DNA from: Flavobacteriales bacterium
GTDB taxonomy: Bacteria; Bacteroidota; Bacteroidia; Flavobacteriales_D; Sanyastnellaceae
Reading direction: 5' to 3'
NCBI GenBank assembly: GCA_947457325.1
Contig: CANGVU010000072.1
Location: 1 to 6,584, forward strand
DNA length: 6,584 bases
Shown: piece after piece, positions 1 to 5,950 of the stretch
Position numbering within the stretch: the first letter of the stretch is position 1
Layout of the letters: every line of letters starts with the position of its first letter
The notes under the pieces: generated by a model
Databases searched by the model: none
What the model was told of the DNA's origin: nothing
Seen by the model: only the letters and a program-made list of their open reading frames with translations
Position numbers and translations under genes: made by a program

Positions 1-633
1 AAGCGGAATAAATACCATTTTGTGGTCAAACTCTTCCAGTCCGGATTCATAAATACCACAGATGGTGAAATTTTGTTGTTGCGGAACTTCATTTCCATTT
101 AAAAAGTAGATGCTGATTTTTTGATTCAATACAACATCAAGTTCCTTTTGTAAATGCCGAGAGATCATCACTTCTCTGATGGTGTCATTGTTGGCATCAA
201 TGTTCCATTGGGGTTGTCGACCTTCCTGCGTGATTTGTTGAAAAAACAATGTGTCGTTTTTGGGGTCAATTCCTTTTAAAACGATTCCCTGTAATTCTTT
301 TTTGGATTCAATGATTCCAGGCAGATGAACGGTGGGTTGAATGTATTGCACCATCGGATGCGCCATCAATTTTTGTTCAACAGAGTCAATGCGCTCAAAA
401 GGAGAAAGGGCATCACCTCCGGCTTGCAAATTGGCAAAGATTTTCAGGTGGCCACCAAAACCAACCATTTTGGATTTGATCTCTTTTTGAAAACCATTGA
501 CCATACCCAGAGCGACCAACATGGTAACCATTCCCAAAATAATGGCACCCAGTGCAATCCATACAATGGGCCGTGAGGTGCCATTGGTATCTTGGCCACG
601 CATCTTTTGCGCTATCAGGGAAACAATTTGCAT
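1..633 (-). CDS. FtsX/LolC/E-type ABC transporter permease, N-terminal part (3' end outside window)
   Basis: The reverse strand is open from an ATG at 633 to the left edge: 211 codons with no stop, so the C-terminal half is missing. Residues 20-22 (SRP) lead into a hydrophobic helix at about 23-45, followed by FQKEI at 48-52. A long soluble, presumably periplasmic, domain follows (MacB-type, about 52-211). This order, 'SRPIV.IA' then one TM segment then 'GFQKEI', is typical of LolC/LolE-like permeases in Bacteroidota, which are usually about 400 aa with three further TM helices near the C terminus. Known members use an ATPase partner to release lipoproteins or other substrates from the inner membrane; the substrate here cannot be told. 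The ATG at 633 is preferred over the internal ATG at 603 because family members carry a short helix (here QIVSLIAQKM) before SRP. No ATPase gene is visible. The family is fairly sure, the subfamily is not. Confidence 0.85.
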   Translation of the reverse strand, partial: MQIVSLIAQKMRGQDTNGTSRPIVWIALGAIILGMVTMLVALGMVNGFQKEIKSKMVGFGGHLKIFANLQAGGDALSPFERIDSVEQKLMAHPMVQYIQPTVHLPGIIESKKELQGIVLKGIDPKNDTLFFQQITQEGRQPQWNIDANNDTIREVMISRHLQKELDVVLNQKISIYFLNGNEVPQQQNFTICGIYESGLEEFDHKMVFIPL

Positions 634-639
634 TGAGGA

Positions 640-647
640 CAAAACTA
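640..647 (-). promoter_or_regulatory. Possible Bacteroidota -7 element (TAGTTTTG) ahead of the ABC permease
   Basis: On the minus strand TAGTTTTG fits the Bacteroidota -7 consensus TAnnTTTG exactly. It ends only 6 bp before the ATG at 633, so a transcript started from it would have almost no leader. No clear TTTG -33 box lies 19-21 bp upstream. It may be a chance match or a near-leaderless promoter. The 90-bp divergent gap (634-723) must hold promoters for both flanking genes, and I see no convincing plus-strand counterpart. Confidence 0.25.
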
Positions 648-723
648 AACATTGTTCAAAACAGAATCTTGAAATCTTTTCATCTTATTGCATGGGAAGT
701 GTAAAAATGATTGGAAATTTACC

Positions 724-1905
724 ATGATGAGGATAATCCCTTTTTTAATGGTTTTCTTTTGGATCTCGGCCTGCAGAACCCAGCAGCCAGTCCATAACGC
801 AAAATTTCCAACAGCTGCTCCAATTTCAGTAGGAGCTGCATTCACGGCTGGATATATACCTCTGATTCAAAATTCAAAAGTGGCGATTGTTGCCAATCAC
901 ACTGCAATGGTTGAGGGACAACATTTGGTGGATACGTTGATGAGTTTAAATATCAATGTCGTTAAAGTGTTTGCCCCGGAGCATGGATTCAGGGGAGATC
1001 TTCCTCCTGGTGAAAAGTTTGAATCTTATACCGATCAAAAAACAGGTATACCTGTCGTGTCGTTGTATGGGAAACATGCCATGCCTACTGCTGAAGATTT
1101 AAGCGATGTCGAGACAGTCATCTTTGATATTCAAGATGTAGGTGCCCGATTTTATACTTACCTCACTACTTTGTACTACGTCATGCAATCATGCGCTAAG
1201 TACAAAAAAGAACTGATTGTTTTGGATCGCCCCAATCCCAATGGTCACTATGTTGATGGCCCTGTGCTAAGTTTGGAATTATCCTCTATGGTGGGAGCTT
1301 TGCCCATCCCCATTGTTCATGGTTGCACATTGGGAGAAATGGCTAAAATGATCAAAGGAGAGAATTGGGGTGAAACCAAAAATTTAGAATTGGGCGTTGT
1401 CATTTGTGCCAACTGGACTCATGCATCTACTTATAATTTGCCTGTACCACCATCACCCAATTTAAGTTCTGATTGTGCAATTGCATTGTATCCATCATTG
1501 TGTTGGTTTGAGGGAACAACTGTGAGTGTAGGTCGGGGAACAGAACATCCGTTTACTTGCTACGGCTTTCCAAATAAGAAAGATTACGATTTTTTGGCGG
1601 TACCAATCGATATTGCAGGTAAAGTTACCAATCCGCCGCATGAGAGTGAATCATGTGGTTTTGTCGATCTTAAATCCGTTTGCGATTCAATACATCAAAT
1701 CAATTTGAGTTTTTTGTTGGATGCCTATGCAGAGTTGGGTGATGCAATGTTCAATAGCCCTGATTTTTTTGATAAATTAGCCGGAACCAAGGAGTTGAGG
1801 AAACAACTTAAATTGAGGTTGAGTGCCAATGAAATTCGCGAGAGTTGGAAAAGAGGTTTACAAGATTATTTGAGTTTAAGAGAAAAATATTTGTTGTACC
1901 CATGA
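724..1905 (+). CDS. namZ: DUF1343 / NamZ-like exo-beta-N-acetylmuramidase, lipoprotein
   Basis: A 393-aa protein of the DUF1343 (YbbC/NamZ, GH171) family. Characterised members remove N-acetylmuramic acid from the non-reducing ends of peptidoglycan fragments, feeding muropeptide turnover and recycling. The family blocks appear in order: ANHT; FAPEHGFRG (83-91); SLYGKH (113-118); DIQDVGARFYTY (135-146); LDRPNPNG (167-174); HGCTLGE (199-205); PPSPN (242-246); FEGTTVSVGRGT (262-273); and a C-terminal REKYLLYP. Length and both ends look complete. The start at 724 (or the adjacent ATG at 727) gives a short basic and hydrophobic signal ending ISAC, a lipobox with Cys17 as the lipidated residue, so it is probably anchored in the periplasm or outer membrane. 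An in-frame ATG at 688 would add 12 mostly polar residues before the signal and is less likely. Its TGA overlaps the next ATG. The family is near certain; the exact substrate is inferred. Confidence 0.92.
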   Translation: MMRIIPFLMVFFWISACRTQQPVHNAKFPTAAPISVGAAFTAGYIPLIQNSKVAIVANHTAMVEGQHLVDTLMSLNINVVKVFAPEHGFRGDLPPGEKFESYTDQKTGIPVVSLYGKHAMPTAEDLSDVETVIFDIQDVGARFYTYLTTLYYVMQSCAKYKKELIVLDRPNPNGHYVDGPVLSLELSSMVGALPIPIVHGCTLGEMAKMIKGENWGETKNLELGVVICANWTHASTYNLPVPPSPNLSSDCAIALYPSLCWFEGTTVSVGRGTEHPFTCYGFPNKKDYDFLAVPIDIAGKVTNPPHESESCGFVDLKSVCDSIHQINLSFLLDAYAELGDAMFNSPDFFDKLAGTKELRKQLKLRLSANEIRESWKRGLQDYLSLREKYLLYP

Positions 1906-3401
1906 AGAAATTATTTTGGATCTTGGTTGTATTTCAAGTCAACTTTGTTGTGGGTCAGACCTGGGATGTCTCTAGGCCTGTTAATCCTTTGGATACCATG
2001 TATCGCCTAGCTTATCAAAAGACAGATAGTTCTGATGCCTCTATGTTCCCTCAGGTTTTTGGCCTAGATCGTCAGCATTTTATGGATTTGAATGATAGTC
2101 TTGGAAAAAAAGCATTTACAATTGTACCTAGAGTATCTCTTTCTAGTGGGTTGAGCAGGTTGAATAATCAGTTTCAAGGTTTTCATCAGACCGTGGGACA
2201 GTTGGACTTTTATTCCAAGTTCAAGAATAAATTGACAGTGCAACTGTCTTACTTTCATTTGATGTCAGACCTTCCACAGACAATTGCAACAGCAGTGCTT
2301 AGTGACAATACAGTGCAGGGTTGGGGCAAGGCCTTGGGTGATTTTGCTGGGCTATACCGTACTCAAACTTGGACTGGAAAATTGACCTACCATCCCAATC
2401 GTCATGTTTCATTGGAGTTGGGAAGAGGGAAAATGTTTTTCGGGGATGGCTATCGATCTTTGGTCATTAGTCAAAACGCAGCACCAATGCCCTATGGTCG
2501 AGTGGTTACTGATTTGGGTCCGTTTCGTTTCAATGCACAATGGGCACAATTGAAAGACAATGGCCTAGGCTGGGATCAATTGCGCACCAAATACATCGGC
2601 ATGCATTCGTTGACTTACGAAGCAACCAAGAAGTTGACATTTACCTTGTATGAGATGGTAATATGGCAGAAGAGTGACCGTACTTCTGCACGAAATTTTG
2701 ACATGCACTATCTAAATCCCATAGCCTTTTGGCGTCCCATTGAATATGCGCAAGGATCTGCGGACAACTCACTTTTGGGTTTAAACATGAGCTATGTTTA
2801 TAAACAGAAGGCCAAGTTCTATCTCCAGTTTTTATTGGATGAGTGGTTGCTTTCAGAGGTGAAAGCCAAGAATGGTTGGTGGGGTTTGAAGTATGGAGGA
2901 CAAGCTGGTGTAAAGGCATTTGACATCATCCCAGGGTGTGATTTAATCTCTGAAGTAAATGCAGTAAGACCCTTCACATACTCTCATGCCAGCCCTTTGC
3001 AGGCCTGGGGTCAATTGGGACAACCATCGGCTCATCCTTGGGGTGCCAATTTTATTGAGTGGGTGAACATGGCGCAATTCAGAAAGAAGGACTGGACTGT
3101 CATCCTTGCCTGCAATTATGGTGCTTATGGTTTGAACAGAGAGGGGATGAACGATGGCGGAAATATATTTTTGAGTTACAGAGATCCTGCAAGTATTTAT
3201 GGCAATGACTTCTTTCAAGGCGATAAACGAATCTTCTTGTTTCAGCGTCTTCAAGTGTCAAAGAGAATTCTGAAGAATTCCTTGGAGTGCTTTGGAGAGG
3301 TGATAAGTCGCACCCATTATTTGCCGCAAATGCAAAGCCAGCAGTTTCTGATGATCGGAATACGCACCCCAGGATATTTTCAAGATCAATGGGATTATTG
3401 A
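1902..3401 (+). CDS. RemB / Wzi-like outer-membrane protein
   Basis: A 499-aa exported protein. Residues 1-18 are a signal peptide (MKK, a hydrophobic stretch, then VVG with likely cleavage before Gln19). The mature part alternates aromatic and polar residues, as expected of an outer-membrane beta-barrel. Landmarks resembling the RemB gliding-motility and Wzi capsule-assembly families are: GRGKMFFGDGYRS (174-186); HYLNPIAFWRPIE (269-281) followed by GSADNSLLGL; LDEWLL; RPFTYSH (356-362); and AHPWGANFIEW (377-387). Known relatives are outer-membrane proteins, Wzi acting in capsule attachment and RemB supporting gliding in Flavobacterium. Which role applies here cannot be decided, and no other gliding or capsule genes are present. 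The ATG at 1902 overlaps the upstream stop as ATGA and gives a clean signal peptide. An in-frame ATG at 1845 lies inside the upstream gene and would bury the signal, so it was rejected. No terminator follows before the tRNA. Confidence 0.8.
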   Translation: MKKLFWILVVFQVNFVVGQTWDVSRPVNPLDTMYRLAYQKTDSSDASMFPQVFGLDRQHFMDLNDSLGKKAFTIVPRVSLSSGLSRLNNQFQGFHQTVGQLDFYSKFKNKLTVQLSYFHLMSDLPQTIATAVLSDNTVQGWGKALGDFAGLYRTQTWTGKLTYHPNRHVSLELGRGKMFFGDGYRSLVISQNAAPMPYGRVVTDLGPFRFNAQWAQLKDNGLGWDQLRTKYIGMHSLTYEATKKLTFTLYEMVIWQKSDRTSARNFDMHYLNPIAFWRPIEYAQGSADNSLLGLNMSYVYKQKAKFYLQFLLDEWLLSEVKAKNGWWGLKYGGQAGVKAFDIIPGCDLISEVNAVRPFTYSHASPLQAWGQLGQPSAHPWGANFIEWVNMAQFRKKDWTVILACNYGAYGLNREGMNDGGNIFLSYRDPASIYGNDFFQGDKRIFLFQRLQVSKRILKNSLECFGEVISRTHYLPQMQSQQFLMIGIRTPGYFQDQWDY

Positions 3402-3408
3402 TGGGGAA

Positions 3409-3440
3409 TTTTGATTGGCAACAAAAAAAACGTAATATTG
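3409..3440 (+). promoter_or_regulatory. Putative Bacteroidota-type promoter for the tRNA gene
   Basis: TTTTG at 3409-3413 could be the -33 box and TAATATTG at 3433-3440 the -7 box; the latter differs from TAnnTTTG at one position. The two are separated by 19 bp, within the usual spacing for the major sigma factor of this phylum. Initiation would fall about 3-5 bp before the mature tRNA end at 3448. It sits immediately after the stop of the RemB-like gene, so the tRNA need not depend on readthrough. Confidence 0.55.
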
Positions 3441-3447
3441 CACCCCC

Positions 3448-3521
3448 GCGCTTATAGCTCAGTTGGTTAGAGCAACAGACTCATAATCTGTGGGTCCCTG
3501 GTTCGAGCCCAGGTGGGCGCA
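3448..3521 (+). tRNA. tRNA with CAU anticodon (elongator tRNA-Met, or tRNA-Ile2)
   Basis: A complete 74-nt cloverleaf. The acceptor stem GCGCTTA (3448-3454) pairs with TGGGCGC (3514-3520), including two G-U wobbles, and A3521 is the discriminator. The D arm is GCTC/GAGC with loop AGTTGGTTA. The anticodon stem ACAGA/TCTGT holds loop CTCATAA, anticodon CAT at 3482-3484. The T arm is CCTGG-TTCGAGC-CCAGG. The 3' CCA is not encoded. Position 1 is paired with 72 and the anticodon stem lacks three consecutive G-C pairs, so it is not the initiator. A CAU anticodon can also belong to tRNA-Ile2, whose C34 is changed to lysidine by TilS so that it reads AUA. Sequence alone does not settle this; I favour elongator Met only weakly. 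Confidence 0.93.
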
Positions 3522-3522
3522 C

Positions 3523-3549
3523 AAAAGGTAGCTTAGGCTACCTTTTTTT
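3523..3549 (+). terminator. Rho-independent terminator after the tRNA, overlapping the end of the convergent gene
   Basis: AAAAGGTAGC (3523-3532), loop TTAG, then GCTACCTTTT (3537-3546) form a perfect 10-bp stem, with a run of seven T at 3543-3549. It starts 2 bp after the tRNA discriminator base. Read on the minus strand the same stem is followed by only four T, so it may act more weakly in that direction for the convergent YdeI-like gene, whose TAG stop (3540-3538) lies inside the stem. It probably also ends any readthrough from the 724-3401 gene pair. Confidence 0.85.
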
Positions 3550-4179
3550 ATTTCTATAATCCTCATTAAATCCCTTTCCTGCCATGATATCTGAAATGCT
3601 CTTTTCAATTCGGCTGGTTTTAGTAGCGCTTTGTTTCGGTTGATTGAAATGGAGTAAATAAGCCCGCTGTCTTCCAGGTGTTAATTGTCTAAATGCTTGT
3701 TCCAATCCATTGATGTTTTTAAAGGCGATTAAAAGTTCGTCGGGTAAAGGATATTCTTCTGTTTTCTTTGAAATGATTTTTTTTCCTGAACGTTCAGCAT
3801 CAATGGCCAAATGGATGTAGGTGGCAATGAGATCCCGATTATCCAAAATGAACTTCGAATCAGTAATGCGCAGTTGCCGACCTGCTTGTGTATTTTCAGT
3901 TGGTTGTATTAAAAGTCCATGCGGGTCAGGAATCAGGGCGCCATTGAAGAAGTTCAAGGCTGCGTAGTTTTTGAATGGGGCAAGAATGACAATGTTTCGG
4001 CCATTTTCTGTGTAGCAGGGTTGGCCCCATTTCACCTCTTCCGTTAGTCCACAGGACAAAAGAATTTCGCGGAGTAAAGAAAGCTCTATCTTCCATGTAT
4101 GAACTTTACATTTTGGAGTCTGGTGCCACTGGCAGCGGCCACAACCTTCTGCTAAGATGAAGTCGACTTGAGGATTCAT
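3538..4179 (-). CDS. YdeI/OmpD-associated (DUF1801 plus OmdA) family protein
   Basis: A 213-aa soluble protein with no signal peptide or TM segment. It begins MNPQVDF, the usual opening of this family. It continues with LREILLSCGLTEEVKWGQPCYT (DUF1801 core, about 36-57), a block NYAALNFFNGALIPDPHG followed by TEN.Q.GRQLR, and ends with the OmdA-like motif TPGRQRAYLLHFNQPKQS (167-184) and SRIEK. These proteins are widespread and poorly understood; names such as 'bacteriocin protection' or 'OmpD-associated' come from limited genetics in enterobacteria. Residues 12-27 carry a cysteine/histidine cluster (C13-x2-C16, H19, C24, H27), which I believe recurs in a subgroup of the family and could bind metal; this is inference. 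The same frame extends to a TTG at 4263, but the ATG at 4179 matches the family start and leaves a 57-bp divergent promoter space. It converges on the tRNA. Confidence 0.87.
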   Translation of the reverse strand: MNPQVDFILAEGCGRCQWHQTPKCKVHTWKIELSLLREILLSCGLTEEVKWGQPCYTENGRNIVILAPFKNYAALNFFNGALIPDPHGLLIQPTENTQAGRQLRITDSKFILDNRDLIATYIHLAIDAERSGKKIISKKTEEYPLPDELLIAFKNINGLEQAFRQLTPGRQRAYLLHFNQPKQSATKTSRIEKSISDIMAGKGFNEDYRNKKR

Positions 4180-4236
4180 GTTGCAAAGATGCAAAAGAAG
4201 GTTAAAGATTGATTCTTGGGGCAACACTTGTACTGA

Positions 4237-4767
4237 ATGAAAGTCTGTATTGTTGTGAAGCAAAATAAAAAGATAGTGACCCCTGTATTGATTGGTGTTT
4301 TAATATTAGTTGTTTTTTATATCAAAAACACGAGTCGTCAGCCCGCGAATTCATTTTTGGCTCATACCACAGAACCGGTGTATTATACGCATCGGTTTGA
4401 GATGGAATTGCACAAGGACACGATGTTTTATCCCATTTTGATTTTGGAAGGTTGGGATTTGATTTTCCCCATTTTCTGTAGTTCGTGGTATCCAACTTGC
4501 GGTGGTTGCTTTGTTTTCGATGGTTGGCCCTATCCGCCCGGATTTCCGTATCCCAGTTTTGACAAAGCTTCAATGATTGGTTGGCCACTGGCCAATACCA
4601 GTCAAGATACGCTGAGCACAAGCGCAGATTCCTTATTGGTTGCCAAAGAACCCATGGTAATGCCAGATTCCGTCACCATCGCACCAAGCGCTGCAGTGCC
4701 TACTCCGAGCAGATGGACGCGATTCAAGCAAAAAGTAAGAAGTTTTAGGATTTTTTCATCATCTTAG
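4237..4767 (+). CDS. Uncharacterised single-TM protein, rich in aromatic residues and proline
   Basis: I do not recognise this 176-aa protein. A short basic N terminus (KQNKK at 8-12) precedes one hydrophobic segment at about 13-29, either a TM anchor or an uncleaved signal. The remainder would then face the periplasm. The middle (about 64-108) is unusually rich in Trp, Tyr, Phe and Pro, with repeated short pieces such as GWDLIFP, SSWYP, GWPYPPGFPYP, and a C88-G-G-C91 motif plus C81. A Ser/Thr/Ala/Pro-rich stretch (about 120-157) leads to a basic tail (RWTRFKQKVRSFR). The ATG at 4237 was chosen; a GTG at 4255 would keep the TM segment and is possible. The hydrolase gene begins 23 bp downstream on the same strand, so the two are probably co-transcribed. 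It being a real gene is supported by length, TM architecture and tight spacing, but not by homology I can name. Confidence 0.65.
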   Translation: MKVCIVVKQNKKIVTPVLIGVLILVVFYIKNTSRQPANSFLAHTTEPVYYTHRFEMELHKDTMFYPILILEGWDLIFPIFCSSWYPTCGGCFVFDGWPYPPGFPYPSFDKASMIGWPLANTSQDTLSTSADSLLVAKEPMVMPDSVTIAPSAAVPTPSRWTRFKQKVRSFRIFSSS

Positions 4768-4790
4768 TGCATTAATCCAATCGCTGAGTC

Positions 4791-5948
4791 ATGCATTTTA
4801 TCCGTTTGTCTTTTATTACCACAATGATTTTAAGTGCTTCATTTTTATGGGCGCAAAATTTTTCAATAGGACACCAGCAAACGGCTTTCATTGATGCCTC
4901 TCGTGCCAATCGCTCAGTGGGCTGCGAGATCTATTATCCTTCGGATGCAGCAGGAGACAATGTGCCATTGGCCAGTGGATCTTTTCCTATTGTCGCATTT
5001 GGTCATGGATTTGTGATGACGGCGTCCGTGTACAATCTTTACTGGGAGGGCCTTGTTCCAGAAGGATACATTGTCATCTTGCCTACTTCAGAAGGATCTT
5101 TGTTTCCTTCCCATTCCGAATTTGGAAAGGATTTGGCTTTTCTTATTCAGTCCATTCAGACCGCATCCAATCAAACTGGATCTGATTTTTATGGACATGT
5201 CAGCAGTACCAGCGCAGTAATGGGCCATTCGATGGGCGGTGGGGCTTCCTTTTTGGCCATGCAACAGGATCCCAACATCACGGCATTGGTCGCTTTGGCG
5301 CCTGCGGAGACCAACCCCTCAGCCATTGCAGCTGCGGCAGGGATTAACCGACCAGCTTTGATTTTTTCAGGATTGAATGATTGCGTTGCGCCGCCGTCAG
5401 ACCATCAACTACCGATGTACAATGGTCTTTCAAGTAGTTGCAAATCGTATTTGGGTATTCAAGGCGGTGACCATTGTCAGTTTGCCTCGCCAAACTTCAA
5501 TTGCACTTTGGGACAAAGCACTTGTTCCCCGCAAGCTACTATCAGTTCTGATGAGCAGCAGAATTTGGTCCTCACTCATTTGTTGCCTTGGTTAGATTAT
5601 TACTTAAAGGCGGATTGCATCCAAGGGGAAGTATTTCAGGTGAATATCGAGAGTAGTTCAGTGATGGAGGTGATGCAGAATTGCAGTTTGTCTTGTGGGA
5701 CTACAGTCATTTCTAGTGGAGATCAAATGGTCAAATTGTATCCCAATCCTTTGGGTGACGCATTGTACTGGAATGTGGACACCAAGTGGATGGGGAAAGC
5801 ATACCAAGTTGTTGATGCCACTGGAAGGTGTATGATCACTGGTGTTTTGGGTCCGGATCAGTTGTTGTTGAGAACGCAACAATGGAGCAGTGGCTTGTAC
5901 TTTTTGATTATACCAGGAGCGTTGACTTTTAAGGTTACCAAGGAGTAG
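4791..5948 (+). CDS. Secreted alpha/beta hydrolase with type IX secretion C-terminal sorting domain
   Basis: A 385-aa exported enzyme. The signal peptide spans about 1-21, with likely cleavage at LWA before Gln22. The catalytic domain (about 22-275) has the alpha/beta-hydrolase layout of the chlorophyllase / PAF-acetylhydrolase / dienelactone hydrolase-like group: YYPSD near 48, FGHGF (70-74) as the oxyanion region, and GHSMGGG (145-151) with nucleophile Ser147. Asp197 in GLNDCVAPP and His228 in GGDHCQF complete a plausible triad. Substrate is unknown; ester or polyester hydrolysis is a fair guess. The mature region has many cysteines (45, 198, 217, 229 and several more), fitting disulfides outside the cytoplasm. 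From about 314, VKLYPNPLGDALYW and a final beta-rich stretch with WSSGLYFL form a T9SS type A sorting domain, so the protein should cross the outer membrane and be released or attached at the surface. The stop is 2 bp from the convergent transporter's stop. Confidence 0.9.
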   Translation: MHFIRLSFITTMILSASFLWAQNFSIGHQQTAFIDASRANRSVGCEIYYPSDAAGDNVPLASGSFPIVAFGHGFVMTASVYNLYWEGLVPEGYIVILPTSEGSLFPSHSEFGKDLAFLIQSIQTASNQTGSDFYGHVSSTSAVMGHSMGGGASFLAMQQDPNITALVALAPAETNPSAIAAAAGINRPALIFSGLNDCVAPPSDHQLPMYNGLSSSCKSYLGIQGGDHCQFASPNFNCTLGQSTCSPQATISSDEQQNLVLTHLLPWLDYYLKADCIQGEVFQVNIESSSVMEVMQNCSLSCGTTVISSGDQMVKLYPNPLGDALYWNVDTKWMGKAYQVVDATGRCMITGVLGPDQLLLRTQQWSSGLYFLIIPGALTFKVTKE

Positions 5949-5950
5949 TT

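Noticed and set aside
413..652. Minus-strand open frame starting MFSFVLNANCF
   Set aside because: It is a frame-shifted shadow of the ABC permease on the same strand, whose protein sequence matches a known family.
688..723. N-terminal extension of the DUF1343 gene from the ATG at 688
   Set aside because: It adds polar residues before an otherwise complete lipoprotein signal. The paired ATGs at 724 and 727 give a normal signal and lipobox.
325..727. Plus-strand open frames antisense to the ABC permease (325-576 and 497-727)
   Set aside because: Their composition is unlike a real protein and they lie opposite a well-supported gene.
1845..1901. Longer start of the RemB-like gene at 1845
   Set aside because: It lies wholly inside the upstream gene and would place 19 residues ahead of a good signal peptide.
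2641..3254. Minus-strand open frames opposite the RemB-like gene
   Set aside because: They are antisense shadows with no recognisable domain, and the plus-strand protein is coherent over the whole stretch.
4180..4263. 28-residue N-terminal extension of the YdeI-like protein from a TTG at 4263
   Set aside because: The family normally starts at MNPxVD, which is the ATG at 4179. The extension would also overlap the divergent gene.
4322..4621. 99-aa minus-strand frame opposite the orphan TM protein, considered as the true gene
   Set aside because: It has no signal, TM segment or family resemblance, while the plus-strand frame is longer, has a TM anchor and sits 23 bp before a co-directional gene.
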